The notes beneath the pieces were generated by a model. That model searched no databases. It saw nothing but the letters and a program-made list of their open reading frames with translations, and was not told the origin of the DNA. The translations under genes and the position numbers were made by a program. Below, in pieces: positions 53,801 through 64,000 of a stretch of DNA of 64,000 nucleotides (the stretch's first letter is position 1; every line of letters begins with the position of its first letter). Source of the stretch: Hormiphora californensis (taxonomy: Eukaryota; Ctenophora; Tentaculata; Cydippida; Pleurobrachiidae); contig CM035361.1 of NCBI GenBank assembly GCA_020137815.1, forward strand, positions 1,236,524-1,300,523, written 5' to 3'.

Positions 53801-56800
53801 GCCCCCGACTCACCGCCCCCTGTGAAGGATCCCAAGAGGGATCTGGAGGAGTTGGAGAGGATACTGAGTTTGGAGGGGGACAGTGATGTAGAGGAGAGTG
53901 AGGCTAGGGAGACTGGGGATGAGGGGAGTGGGGAGGAGGAGGAGGAGGAGGGGGAGGAAGGAGGTAACGAACTACCCTTTTCAAATCTAGATCAAAGAAA
54001 ATTAAATCTTGAAGATAAAACTAGAAGAGGCTATCTAACTAGAATCCTAAGAGGAAGTGTATCTAATACACTATTCGAAATGTTTCAGAAAAAGTTGATA
54101 AGGATGAAAGGAGAGCAGAGGCGCTGTTGAATGATGAGGAAGTATCGAGTTCTTCAGGGAGAAATGATGAAAATGATGATACTGATAGTGATCTGGTATG
54201 TTAGCTTCACTTCTACATTTTATAACACCCAAGACCCAACCTTCAGCTTCGCCCATCTTCTTTTTGGCCACCAAATGGAGGATCCATCCTTTGTTTTTGT
54301 CTCCCTTTTCTAATTCCCTCGTTTCTATCTCCCTCTCATTTCCCGTCAAAAGTATTTATACCACCTTATCAATCATCAATTGATCTCACTATTCTCCCTC
54401 CCAGTTGGTATCGGCTGATGAAGTCCATATCAGGGAACTGCCAGCTGATTCTGGGGCTGATGATGTAGAGGACCCATTACAACCATCCCGATATAGCCTC
54501 CGCAGAATGACACGGTATACTGTGGTACAATGGTTTTCGTAAAAGTGTTTAAACTTTCAAGGGGCTGCTATAATACTTTGGTTACGAAGTTACCCCTTGC
54601 CAGCGCGCGCGAAGGTCACCCGAGTGTGAGGTGTCTTCGATACCAATATAATACTGTCCTCCCTCCCTAGTTAAGAACTACAGAAGGCCAGAAGGGGACA
54701 GTGCATGAGCAATCGTTTATTAGGGACCACAAAGTAGTCAAATCTAAATTCACGTTCTCTCCTGTCAGGTTTCTCCGGAAGCGTCGTCTTCAGACAGTCC
54801 CCAAGAAGAAATCAGCAGCCCAGTTCTCTGACTCTGAGGAAGAGGAAGAAAAGGAAGATGAGAGAAAGGGAAAGGTTGAGAGGGTGAAGGAGAAGATGAA
54901 GAAGTTACTGGAGGAGAGAAAGAGGATAAAGGAGGATCTGGTAGATAAAAAGGTATTATACATGTTCTGAAACCGTGCAGGAGCCACTCTAGAATAGCTG
55001 TGAAGAACTGCCAGTCCAACTATCCACCTATTTTCTGTTTGACACAGTTTCAGGCGTCACTTTTTTCTGTTTACTCACACTTCTCCCCCACCCCCTACAG
55101 AGCCGTTTACTAACACTCCCTCCCTCTACAGAGCCGAGTTGAGAGGCTACAAAAGGCACGTGAGGTGATGGAGGAGAAAGCGATTAAAATCACCAACATT
55201 GCTGTTATAAAGAAAGATCCTCACCCACAAAAGAAGAAACCAGCAGCAGCAGCACAGCCCTGGATGTTAGATGATAGTGATGAAGATGAGGACGATGGGA
55301 GGGTCATGTTAGTCGAGGAAGATGAGGTTGGTGGGAGCTATTACGGTTTTGAGCTGCGCTGTGATTGGCTGAAATTTCGAGCGAGGGGAAATTTCAGCCA
55401 ATCACAGCGCAGGATTTGAGCCGAAGATGAGGTGAAGAAAGTGTGACATAATACAATTCACAATTCCTTTTACTAGTAGGCCCGTTCGCCCTACGGGCGA
55501 ATTTCGGGGAAATGGTAGCTGGATTAGGGAACGCTGATATCACCTGCACCATCCGTTCCTAGCCTATCTCTCACTTTCTCCCTACTCATGTTGTTGTACG
55601 CTCTGGGCTTCCTGACAATGTCAAGGTCCGAATTTAAGAGATCAATGTCACGGAGGTGCAGTGCTGTTCCAGAAACTCATCACGTGAAAACTTGGCCGCT
55701 ATGTAGCCGATTCGGAGATTTCTATATTCGACTGGAGTAATCACCCTTGGGCGACGTTGGGTAAAGCTATCCGTAGTCATTGATTGGCTCGCTTGAACAC
55801 GTTGGCGTAATCTGTCATATTCTCTAGCCTACTCTCTGACAGCAGCAGATCTTCTGGACCCATATAACCGTTGCCGAATAGCGCTTGGGGTGGAAGAGCT
55901 AGACATCAGGACAGAAGTAAAAGAATGCACGTGCAGAATTGAATTTCCCCTTGGTACCCAACTGCAACCGGGAGAGATCTCTCCAGGTCCCTCTAATAAT
56001 TGCACGTGCAAGTGTAAGTACTGTGTAGTTGCTAGGTGATCTCTGTCACACAATTTGCTTAGTAAGTAGTATGATTTGAATAAATTCCCACATGATCAAT
56101 CAACAAATCATAACATTCATTCAATCAGGATCAGAAGAAGAAGGAAGAAGATGATGAGGAAGATTTGCCGTGTATTAACATGGATGATGATGATAGTGTA
56201 CCACCTCCTGCTACAGCTGCTGCTGATAGTCAACTCCCTAGATTACTACAGGGTGATAGGCAGTATCCTAGATTGCTACAGGGTGGTAGTCAGTATCCAA
56301 AGGGTGATAGTCAGCATCCAAAGGGTGATAGTCAGCATCCAAAGGGTGGTAGTCTCCCTAAAGTGGAGGGTGATTCTCTCCCTATTGTTCTGGATGAGGA
56401 TAGTCTTGTTCCCCTACCAGCTGACCATGACGATAGTTTTAGGTATGTTACATGGGGTATCTTAATGTGTTTTAGTTAGCTCAAGGAAGAGTTGGGTATA
56501 ACGTCGAATATATAACGGGACCCGGGGAAGAATTAGAGCTTTCCAGCTCCTGGGAATAATCACCACAATAACACCCCCAGGTTCGGCTCGTTGGGAACAC
56601 AGCAAGTTGGATCCCTTGATATGGACTCCCTGGGTGCTACCAGTGAACCCATGCCTGACTCTCTTATCAGTTTCCCCGCTGACTCGTTAGGTAAAGACAA
56701 TCTCAGGAACATCCCAAATTGATCTCGGGTCTTTATCTGGCTTTGTCTCCCCGTAACATTCAGTGAAACTGTGTGAACTGTGAAATTGTATTCCTGTTTT

Positions 56801-59800
56801 GTGGCTGTGGTGAAGGGGTGTAAAACTGAAACAATCAATGAATGGAGTGGGGGCCACTGGGTGACCTCCAAACTGGTCTCGCGTGTGTTAGGGTGGGTTC
56901 AGGCATTCAGGAAAACGACGTTGATTCAGGTGTTCAAATCAAATGCTAATAAAACACACGCGAGACCAGTTTGGAGGTCACCCAGTGGCCCCCACTCCAT
57001 TCATCATGATGCCGCGGACGGTGAAACCAGCCCCTCAAGGTTGGCACAGCTGAAACAATCAACACATTGTTTTAAACCAGGTGCTACATCACTCCCTAAA
57101 ACCCCACATTTTCCAGGTGCTGACTCCAACCAGCCCCATCCCTTGAGGGACCTATCTGGTTTCAACTCAGGATCAGGGCCCCTCTCCAGTACCATCATAC
57201 CAGATAGTCTGGATACTATGCCTATCAGCGAGAAAACATTTGATGTGGACTCAGCAGGTGAGAGAAAAGTGAGATCGTTACTTTAAGTAAAGAGAGTAAG
57301 ACAAACTAGCCAACCGAGATGAGGATAGTTAAAAATAACTGTGCTTCAATAATTCAATGATACAATTTAAGTCATGACTTTCTATCATTTTATCCCCTCT
57401 CATTACCCCCTCTCCCAGCACAAAGTGTGATAGAAGAGACCCAGGATCCTGCCTCTCAAGCGGGGGACAGCTTCCTGCCTCCCGATGAGAATGCTGTCTT
57501 TCTAGACACTCAGGGGCACATACGATCTGCCACTGTTTCTGAGTAAGTGGGGTATTGACATTTTTTCCCTGCCCGGGTGAATGCCCGTCGGGCATTCACC
57601 CGGGATGATGTTTTTAGCACGCACGTGCTAAAAAGATCATTCAGGGTTTAGAAATCAGCAGATTGTGTAGTTAACTAAATGTCCGTCCGTCCGTCCACCG
57701 TTACACATAGTAACAAAGTCTGCTCCTTCATAAAACTTTCAACTCACACTTTGTTGATGCAACAAAGGAAACGATTAACATGAATTGTGGCGCGCAATTA
57801 TTCACTCGTATCACTTCCTACTTTCACATCAAATCACTTTGGGTACCCTACAGCCGTACCATGACATGGTAGCAAGTCTTCCAATCATGAAACTACTATC
57901 ACACAATAATTGCAAGTGACTGGAGTTAAGATGAGCGAGGGTAAAGTTAAAGCACTTGGTAACCAACCAGGGTCTCCTTAGCAACTGCCTTGGTTATCAT
58001 AGCAACTGTCTTGGTCACCATAGCAACTGCTTTGATTACCATAGCAACAACCCTGGATACCATAGCAACCAACATCGTATAAGCCGAGTGAAAAATTCAT
58101 CGGGAAATCCGGTTTCGAAGCTTTTAGTCATCAATTTTACACCCATTTGTGGCAGGGAAACACCGCATTATGAATACATAATGCAATAATTCTTGTTGAA
58201 TTTACGTCTAGTTTCTCCAACAGGATTCCTCCTGCAATGCATTTGAATCACTCTGACAACCATACCATACCCCTAACACCTCATCGACCCCCTGACACCA
58301 CTATTAGTTAGTACTCGATTAGGAATCTATGACTACTATTTCCATCCTGTGCAGTGAACAAGAGGGAGGGATAGAGGCTCTTGCAGCACTTGACAACTCA
58401 GCTACTGGTGATCTACTGGACCTGTGCTCTGGTGGATTTGGCACCCTGCCAACAACAGGAAATGCAGGGTTTGATAGCCTTCCTAAAACTGGCAGTTTAG
58501 AGTTTGGATCGTTGCCAAAAACTGGTAGTGCTGGATTCGGCAGTACATCCAAATCTGGTACGTCTCCTGAGGGAGGGTCAGGGGAGCCAGTATCACCTGT
58601 CAGAGTTACTGTTAGGGATATCAACTTCGGGGCTAAGGATATGACTCCAACAAGTTAGTACTAATAAATAATAGTTTAAATCTTCATCTCTATTTCATTT
58701 GTATCAATTCATTCTTCAATTGGATGAGGGTTTAATTTAATTTTTCTACCATTTTCACTCCCTACCAGATCCTATCAATGATATCATCTCTCCCCTTGTC
58801 AGATGTTATGCAGTCTCCTATTACAATGACGCCCATTGGAAATAAGGCTAAACTTCTCTCTCAGACACCCCTCACCAGGTAAGATCTTGACCTTCCCATA
58901 AGACGGCTTCCAAAGAGCAAATTTAGATCTTTTTATTGTGTAACTGAGAGGAAAGTAGTAAGACTACGATTAACTGAAATTAACCCCCTCCCTCTACTAC
59001 AGATTCAAAGTAAGAGACCCCGATAACGACGATGAAGATGATGATGATGAAGATGAGTTATCCCGGGGTGGTGGGGAGGACAGCAACATGTCACGACAGA
59101 GGAGGTCTCTTTTTGGGGGAATGGTGGATGGGGAGGCTGAGAAGAGTGGAGATGAACACAGTGATGATGAAGATGAAGGTAACATTGTGTGACGTCATTG
59201 TGTGACGTAATAACATTTGGTGTGACGTCATAGACTCTAGTGACGTCATTATCATAGTGCAATGTGACGTCGTTAGAATTGAGAGTCTTTCTAGTCGAAA
59301 CTAAACGAATTGTCATTCTAGATGTGACTAATTGTGACGTAATACAAATACCTCCCTTCCTAGATGGTCAAGATGAGTTTGATGAAGAACTGCTGGCAGC
59401 CCCTGAGGACCTACCTAGCGACGAGGAGGAATTAGCGAGGTGAGTTTGTTACTTTAACTAAAGAGAGAGCAGGTGAGTTTGTTACGTTTACTATAGAAAG
59501 ATATGACTAGACTCTAACATGACCTCTCCCAATTAGGGTTCTCAAGGAGAAATATCAGGATCAAGAGGCTCTGAAGGAAAAGGAACAGATTCGAAGGTTG
59601 AAGGAGCGGTTTATCCAGGTATTTCATCAATCGCCTTGCATTGTGTCTCGCTACGTATGAAAAGTTCACCCCTCCCTCTCTACCCTAGACCCCCTCTAGA
59701 TGCCTCTCTACCCTAGACCCCCTCTAGATGCCTCTCTACCCTAGACCCCCTCTAGAGGCCTCTCCACCCTAGACTTAAATTAATTTTTGTTCAGGAGGAA

Positions 59801-60892
59801 CAGGGATTCTTCAGAACGAGGAAGTTTCACCAGGACGAGGATTCTAACTTGGACTTGTTCTCATCCAACCAATTAGGATTCGATGATGAAGAGGAAGGTA
59901 ATTAAAACTTCGCTAATTGATCGATTTGTTAAATAGTGTATTAGGCGTTTGATGTTTTGAATTTGATGTTATTGTTTTATTTTAACGATAACTATTCTGT
60001 TGTTTATCAGAGAATATTGATAGTGAAGCCTTCAAGAGTGAGCTAGAGAGAAGAGCTGAGCGACTGAAAAAGGAGCAGTTCGTAAAGGATAAACGAAGAA
60101 AAGAGGTGAATTTTATACCAACTAGATTCTGCAAACGCTCCTATCCTGCTATTTTATACACGGCCTAATTGATAATTGATCTTTCATACGCCTATCATTC
60201 GGTATAATCTACGTGTTGTAACCGCGTTGAGTAACCATGGTAACGACCTGTTGTTTCAGCGATCATAACCCTGTTGTGTAACCATGGTAACCCTCGCTCA
60301 TTATTACCTTTGCAGGCCGTAGCAGCAGTAGTTGATGATGATAGTCAGGCACTACTGGATTCTCTAGTTGATATTACAGACAATACCAGCAGATCCAATT
60401 CATATCCGACAATTAGCAAACCTGCTGAGAAGGTATTATAGATGTTTCTAACACGTTTTAGAATACCCAAATGCGTAAAATATGGTATCTGGTTTTATAC
60501 CTAAATCCTCCTACTACAGAAGACCTGAAACCCACTCACCTCTCTTGCAGCAGTGTGGTAGTTTCCTCAAGGCAAGTTCCAAACTACAAGACAGACTATC
60601 CAGTATGTCAGACAAAGCCCCCTCACGAGCCTACGTGTTCCAATCAGTTAGTCCTGGACAGGCTAAGAGACGTAGTTCGAATGTTTCGGTAAGATTTATT
60701 GTAATAGGATGATTTTAGTTAGGTTTAGTTAGGTTTGGAAACTAAGTTTATCAGTTTTAGATTTAATGTTGCCATAAACACTCCTCCCTGTTATTATAGG
60801 CAAGCCAAGCTAAGCGCAAGAAGATGACCTTAACTGCCCATGCTAGTGACGCAAAGAAACAAACAAAAAGTATCTTCAACGTGATAAAGTGA
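50871..60892 (+). CDS. CLSPN: Claspin, ATR-Chk1 checkpoint mediator
   Basis: Replication-fork adaptor that, once phosphorylated, binds Chk1. 26 exons: 50871-50909, 51051-51107, 51908-52402, 52541-52700, 52877-53011, 53167-53365, 53500-53611, 53750-53963, 54089-54195, 54405-54514, 54769-54952, 55132-55326, 56129-56442, 56581-56690, 57117-57257, 57419-57542, 58355-58653, 58803-58878, 59003-59178, 59364-59439, 59537-59618, 59795-59897, 60011-60105, 60316-60432, 60551-60688, 60800-60892. All phases join, giving ~1316 aa (human 1339). Diagnostic parts: acidic/Lys-rich N-terminus, Chk1-binding motif GDLLDLCSGGF in exon 17, DLPSDEEEL in exon 20, RTRKFHQDEDSNLDLF in exon 22, and the end KSIFNVIK (human RSIFKYLES). 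Only one clear Chk1-binding motif is seen, against three in vertebrates. The exon 17 donor (A|GTTAGT) and the exon 15 acceptor are the least certain joins. Confidence 0.93.
51455..51668. mobile_element. MITE in Claspin intron 2
   Basis: Inverted ends CCCCAAACTACTATGTCCCT and AGGGACATAGTAGTTTGGGG, and an inner arm pair GAGACTTGAAATTTGTTTTG / CAAAACAAATTTCAAGTCTC. No clear target duplication. Confidence 0.7.
55098..55140 (+). repeat. Duplicated acceptor at Claspin exon 12
   Basis: CTACAG|AGCCG occurs twice, 31 bp apart (acceptors after 55100 and 55131). Use of the first shifts the frame and meets TGA within 14 codons. Confidence 0.8.
55356..55410. mobile_element. 23-bp perfect hairpin just inside Claspin intron 12
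   Basis: GCGCTGTGATTGGCTGAAAT... and its exact complement around 9 nt, beginning 30 bp after the exon 12 donor. Probably a small MITE. Confidence 0.7.
55474..55504. repeat. Dispersed hairpin repeat, copy 2
   Basis: ACTAGTAGGCCCGTTCGCCC + TACGGGCGAAT, matching 38616-38646. Confidence 0.65.
55505..56128. other. Rest of Claspin intron 12
   Basis: A minus frame at 55829-56053 is open but has no recognisable domain. Nothing else supported. Confidence 0.4.
56838..57004. mobile_element. MITE in Claspin intron 14
   Basis: 52-bp perfect inverted arms (56838-56889, 56953-57004; inner end CGCGTGTGTT) around a 63-nt loop. Confidence 0.75.
57572..57604. repeat. Perfect 16-bp palindrome with 1-nt centre
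   Basis: CCCGGGTGAATGCCCG, T, then the exact complement, 29 bp into Claspin intron 16. Confidence 0.8.
57605..58354. other. Rest of Claspin intron 16
   Basis: Contains repeats of 'ACCATAGCAACTG' with small variations (57955-58075). No exon seen. Confidence 0.5.
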
Positions 60893-61470
60893 GAATTATA
60901 AGACGACACAAAGATGGTGATTAATTCCAACTAAGTTTTTCAATTACAATTTAGTCATTTTCAGACATTTTAAGCCTAGAACACTGTGTCGGAGACATTT
61001 TCTTGAGTAGAATTGATGTATCTTAGTTCCCAAGATCAGCCCAGAGATGATATTTGTGCTGTGTAGATCATATAGTGATATTGATGGAGCTGGAAATCTG
61101 AAAATATTTTTAATTGATTGAGAAATCGTGTTTTCTTATACCCCACCCCCATATCCCTGTGAATCCCTATTCTTACCTCGCCTCTCAATTCTTAGCTATG
61201 TTTATGGAAATGGTGGAATCTGCCCTGAACCTTCGCACACCAATCAGGAGACTCCACAACCGGAACCAGAGATGTATTCTGGAGATGGCTGACATATCGT
61301 TAGTTTCTATGGAATCAAGGCCGCAACTACACTTGAAAGGTTAGTTTTCTGTATATCTGTGTGTCTGTCTGTCTGTCTGTCGGTTTACTAGAAAAGTCCC
61401 CCTACAGTACTTTCCCAGCAAACATCTTCTTGTTAACCAAACTAACAACATTTCACTGTCCCACACTCAC
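60893..61470. other. Claspin 3' region and unresolved short frame
   Basis: A 49-codon plus frame follows an acceptor-like site (61187-61196, then MFMEMVESALNLRTP) and stops at 61342. It has no recognisable domain and no partner exon, so I leave it uncalled. Confidence 0.3.
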
Positions 61471-62394
61471 CATGAGGCTCCGCAGTAGTAGTATCACATG
61501 TAGGGACCTCTGATGGTTGCAGAGTTCCACTTGCTAGACACGATATTACGTCACCACATGACGTAGTGTAGTTCTCTCCCGCTGTCATAGCCGGGGTCTG
61601 GGATGTTCCCGGACAATCTAAATAGATATTAGGCGGGAATGTTTAGTTAATTTGTATCGCTTGTTTTCTAGTTTTAAGATTTAAACGACCCCATACTTTT
61701 TGACTAACTGGAATTATAGGGAAAACAAGGCAAAATAAGGGGGAAACCCCTTCCAAAAAACTTACCATATTTCCGAAATTTAACGGATGCAGTATCCATT
61801 TTTGTAAACTGAAACTTCACAGTATCACTCTCCCAACCCTCCACACACTTCTCCCCACCATCCTCAAACTCGTACACCATCAACTCAACCCCATTACACG
61901 CTATAGAGAAGGTGGTGGGGGTCTTAGATAGGGTCCAGGTTTTGGTGTCCGAGAACTGAGATATATCCGCCTCAAACTTCTTCCAGCCATGACTGCAGTT
62001 TTCCAGCCGATAAAGGCCGTTGGGTTCTCTAAATTGTATGAGTAGAAGTAGACCTTCATTATATGCCGGACCTGAAATTGAATGGTTTCTAAACTTTAGA
62101 AATTTAATTACAATAGATTGGATTCGTAGCAGGAATGAACCAGAGTAACGAACTCCATTTTGGGTTTTGAACCCCAGTAATAAAATTACCCCTCCGCGAA
62201 AGCTCACGGAACTCCGAAACCATGATTATAAAAGGGTCTACCTGTGGGGGAGGAGGGGTAGAATCGGATTTTTACAACTTTCGCTTTAGTTTTATCCGAC
62301 TCTAAGGGTGCATCTGTAAGGACTTGTAGAGGTACTCTCTCTAGATCCCAGGGAACAGCTACCTGTCTTTCAACGTCACTCCACCCAGTATCAT
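61471..62394 (-). CDS. Partial extracellular protein: FAMeT-like domain followed by sushi-like exon
   Basis: Three exons in transcript order: 62394-62242, 62071-61766, 61617-61471. All are GT-AG and all phase 1-1, the symmetry usual for extracellular modules. Exons 1-2 encode a beta-rich domain whose second half (WTLSKTPTTFSIACNGVEL ... KCVEGWESDTVKFQF ... DTAS) resembles the farnesoic acid O-methyltransferase-type domain found in many invertebrate ectodomain proteins. Despite its name this domain is not shown to be an enzyme in such contexts. Exon 3 is Cys-rich (DCPGTSQTPAM..., TTSCGDVISCLASG, VPTC), as in a sushi/CCP module. Start and end exons are not identified; the gene continues on both sides. 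Confidence 0.55.
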
Positions 62395-64000
62395 CTGTAA
62401 AATAAAGTTTGGTAATTTTTACTTGGTATTGTTTGTTGTCAGAATCACTAATATAATCACTAATGTAGTGATTCGTGATTCGTGAAACTTTGATATCTAC
62501 AGTCCGGTCACCAGATATCGGAGCCGCGACTGCAGGTCTTGGTTATAACACTCGCCTGGCTTAGTAGAAGCGGGTAGAAAAATTAGGAACACAATGCATA
62601 GTAACGTCATTTCAAACACACATTTCAAGAAACTTCAATTTAGTTTTCATGGCAGGTCAAGCACAATTTTTAATGTTCTAAATGATTCAGTTTGAGATGA
62701 CTCTCTCTCTCTCTCTCTCTCTCTCTCCCCCTCTCCTTCACCCCCCTCTCTTTTCTTCTCTCTCTCTCTCTTCCTCTCTCTCTTCTCTTCTCCTCTCTTT
62801 TTCCCTCTCTCTCTCTCTCTCCCCTTTTCTCTCTCTCAGGATGGTGGGGCGTGTAGAAGCTAATGGTGTTGTTTTTTTTTAAATTTTTTAGAAAAAGATG
62901 ATTTCTGTCTTTTCTTTTCTGTCGCCCTGCCCCTGTCTGTCTTTTTTCCCTGTCCGTCTGCAAAAGGATGAAATCAAAACTCAGAAACCAAACGTTATGA
63001 GGGCCATCATCCCCCTCTGTCTCTCTTTTCCCTCTCTCTTCCTCTTACTTTTCTCTCTCCCCCTCTCTCCCTTCCTCTCTCTCTCCCCTTCTCTCTCTTC
63101 TTCTCTCTCTCTCCCCTTTCCCTCTCTCCTCTCTCTCTGTCCTCCCCTCTCTCACTTTTGGGCTCTCTCCCCTCTCTCTCCTCTCTCTCTCCTCCTTCTC
63201 TCCCCCTCTCTCCCCTCTCCTTTTGTATATAAAATGTCTCACTTTCTCTCTCCCCTTCTCTCTCCCCTTGTCTCTCTCTCCCCTCTCTCTCTCTTTTTCT
63301 CGGGGAAAAGAAACACAAAAACCCGGGGTAAACTCTTTCTTGAGTAGCACTACCGTATTACTTCTCTCTCTGTTTTTCTGGTTCTATATATGCTTCACGT
63401 AGATGGCAACGCCATTTCATTTTGATTTATTGTGGTGGTGTGGTCTCCCTTCTTTGTTATGTTCTAACCCTCCTTTTAAATTTTGGGGGGGCGGGCGAAA
63501 AAAAGTCTAGAAAGGGAAAACCCCCTTTCCCATACGGGGCCCGGGGGTTTTGTTTTTATCTAGATATACTACTACTAGTAGTAAAATACTAGTGTTTAGT
63601 TAGGTGTGGTCTGTGTGTGTGTGAGATTTGACTACAAAAAACTTGATATACCCCCCCTCTTTTTGGGTTTAACGGGTTTTTTACCACACTCACAAAACAA
63701 CAATCACAGCCGGGACATACATTTAGCATTTTTTTTTTCCACTGCCCCCGGGCCAGTTTCATGCTCAGAAGTTTGGGGGGGGGAAACAAAAACAAACCGG
63801 ATACCCCCAAATATCTCCAAATCTGGGCACTTCAAATTATTTGCGCTATAATTCGCCATATTTTTCTTCTGTTTGCCTTTTCCCCCAGAGTAAAAAGTGT
63901 CTATAATACGCGTGTGAAAACCTTTTAAATCAGTAAATCATGGGTTTTTTATATTTAGATCTTTAAACTTTTTTAAGGCGATGATTTGTATAGCCCACGT
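62395..64000. other. CT-rich and degraded sequence
   Basis: CT microsatellites at 62699-62840 and 63010-63310. From 63470 to about 63900 homopolymer runs become frequent again, as in the 29.6-32.1 kb block. No gene supported. An upstream exon of the minus-strand ectodomain gene may be hidden at 62490-62560. Confidence 0.5.
62699..63310. repeat. CT-rich microsatellite blocks
   Basis: Imperfect CT repeats with CCC and TTT interruptions. They produce the Leu/Ser/Pro and Arg/Glu frames on the two strands. Confidence 0.9.

Overview
The window is animal nuclear DNA. Genes are split into many short exons with GT-AG introns, and the spaces between are filled with microsatellites and small inverted-repeat transposons. 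Orthologues of metazoan genes are clear (CK1 alpha, TSEN34, Claspin). C2H2 zinc fingers in tandem, a probable farnesoic-acid-O-methyltransferase-like/sushi ectodomain and a CR1/Jockey-like LINE fit an invertebrate, probably marine. I cannot name the phylum from sequence alone.

Layout. 1-5.7 kb: non-coding, with a palindrome and a MITE. 5.8-10.2 kb (+): a divergent seven-transmembrane receptor gene with a 14-bp minisatellite in intron 1, two apparent frameshifts in exon 3 and a possible alternative C-tail exon. 11.4-18.8 kb (-): an unrecognised five-exon gene whose last intron holds a 5'-truncated LINE and an opposite-strand 307-codon ORF. 19.1-23.5 kb: a 4.4-kb foldback-like inverted repeat with a younger TA-flanked MITE in its left arm. 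24.3-27.3 kb (+): complete casein kinase 1 alpha in seven exons. 27.3-39 kb: MITEs, microsatellites, two homopolymer-inflated blocks that look like bad sequence, and a ~160-bp satellite.

39.4-48.2 kb (+): a tandem family of C2H2 zinc-finger genes, each built from an N-terminal exon carrying five K-x-E motifs (mostly the SUMO-acceptor consensus) plus a finger exon. One member appears joined to an upstream coiled-coil/helical gene. Several copies are damaged by a 7-bp duplication, a 1-bp insertion, a TTAA-flanked MITE inside a finger, or frameshifted tails. 49.1-50.7 kb (+): TSEN34, preceded by a minisatellite whose units each look like a 3' splice site. 50.9-60.9 kb (+): complete 26-exon Claspin (about 1316 aa). 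61.5-62.4 kb (-): part of an extracellular protein gene. 62.4-64 kb: CT-rich and degraded sequence.

The named genes do not form a pathway. TSEN34 (tRNA splicing) and Claspin (ATR-Chk1 checkpoint) are head-to-tail only 150 bp apart. A recurring theme is tandem duplication of exon edges, giving decoy splice sites in CK1 alpha, TSEN34, Claspin and the coiled-coil gene. In three of these, use of the decoy would run into an early stop.
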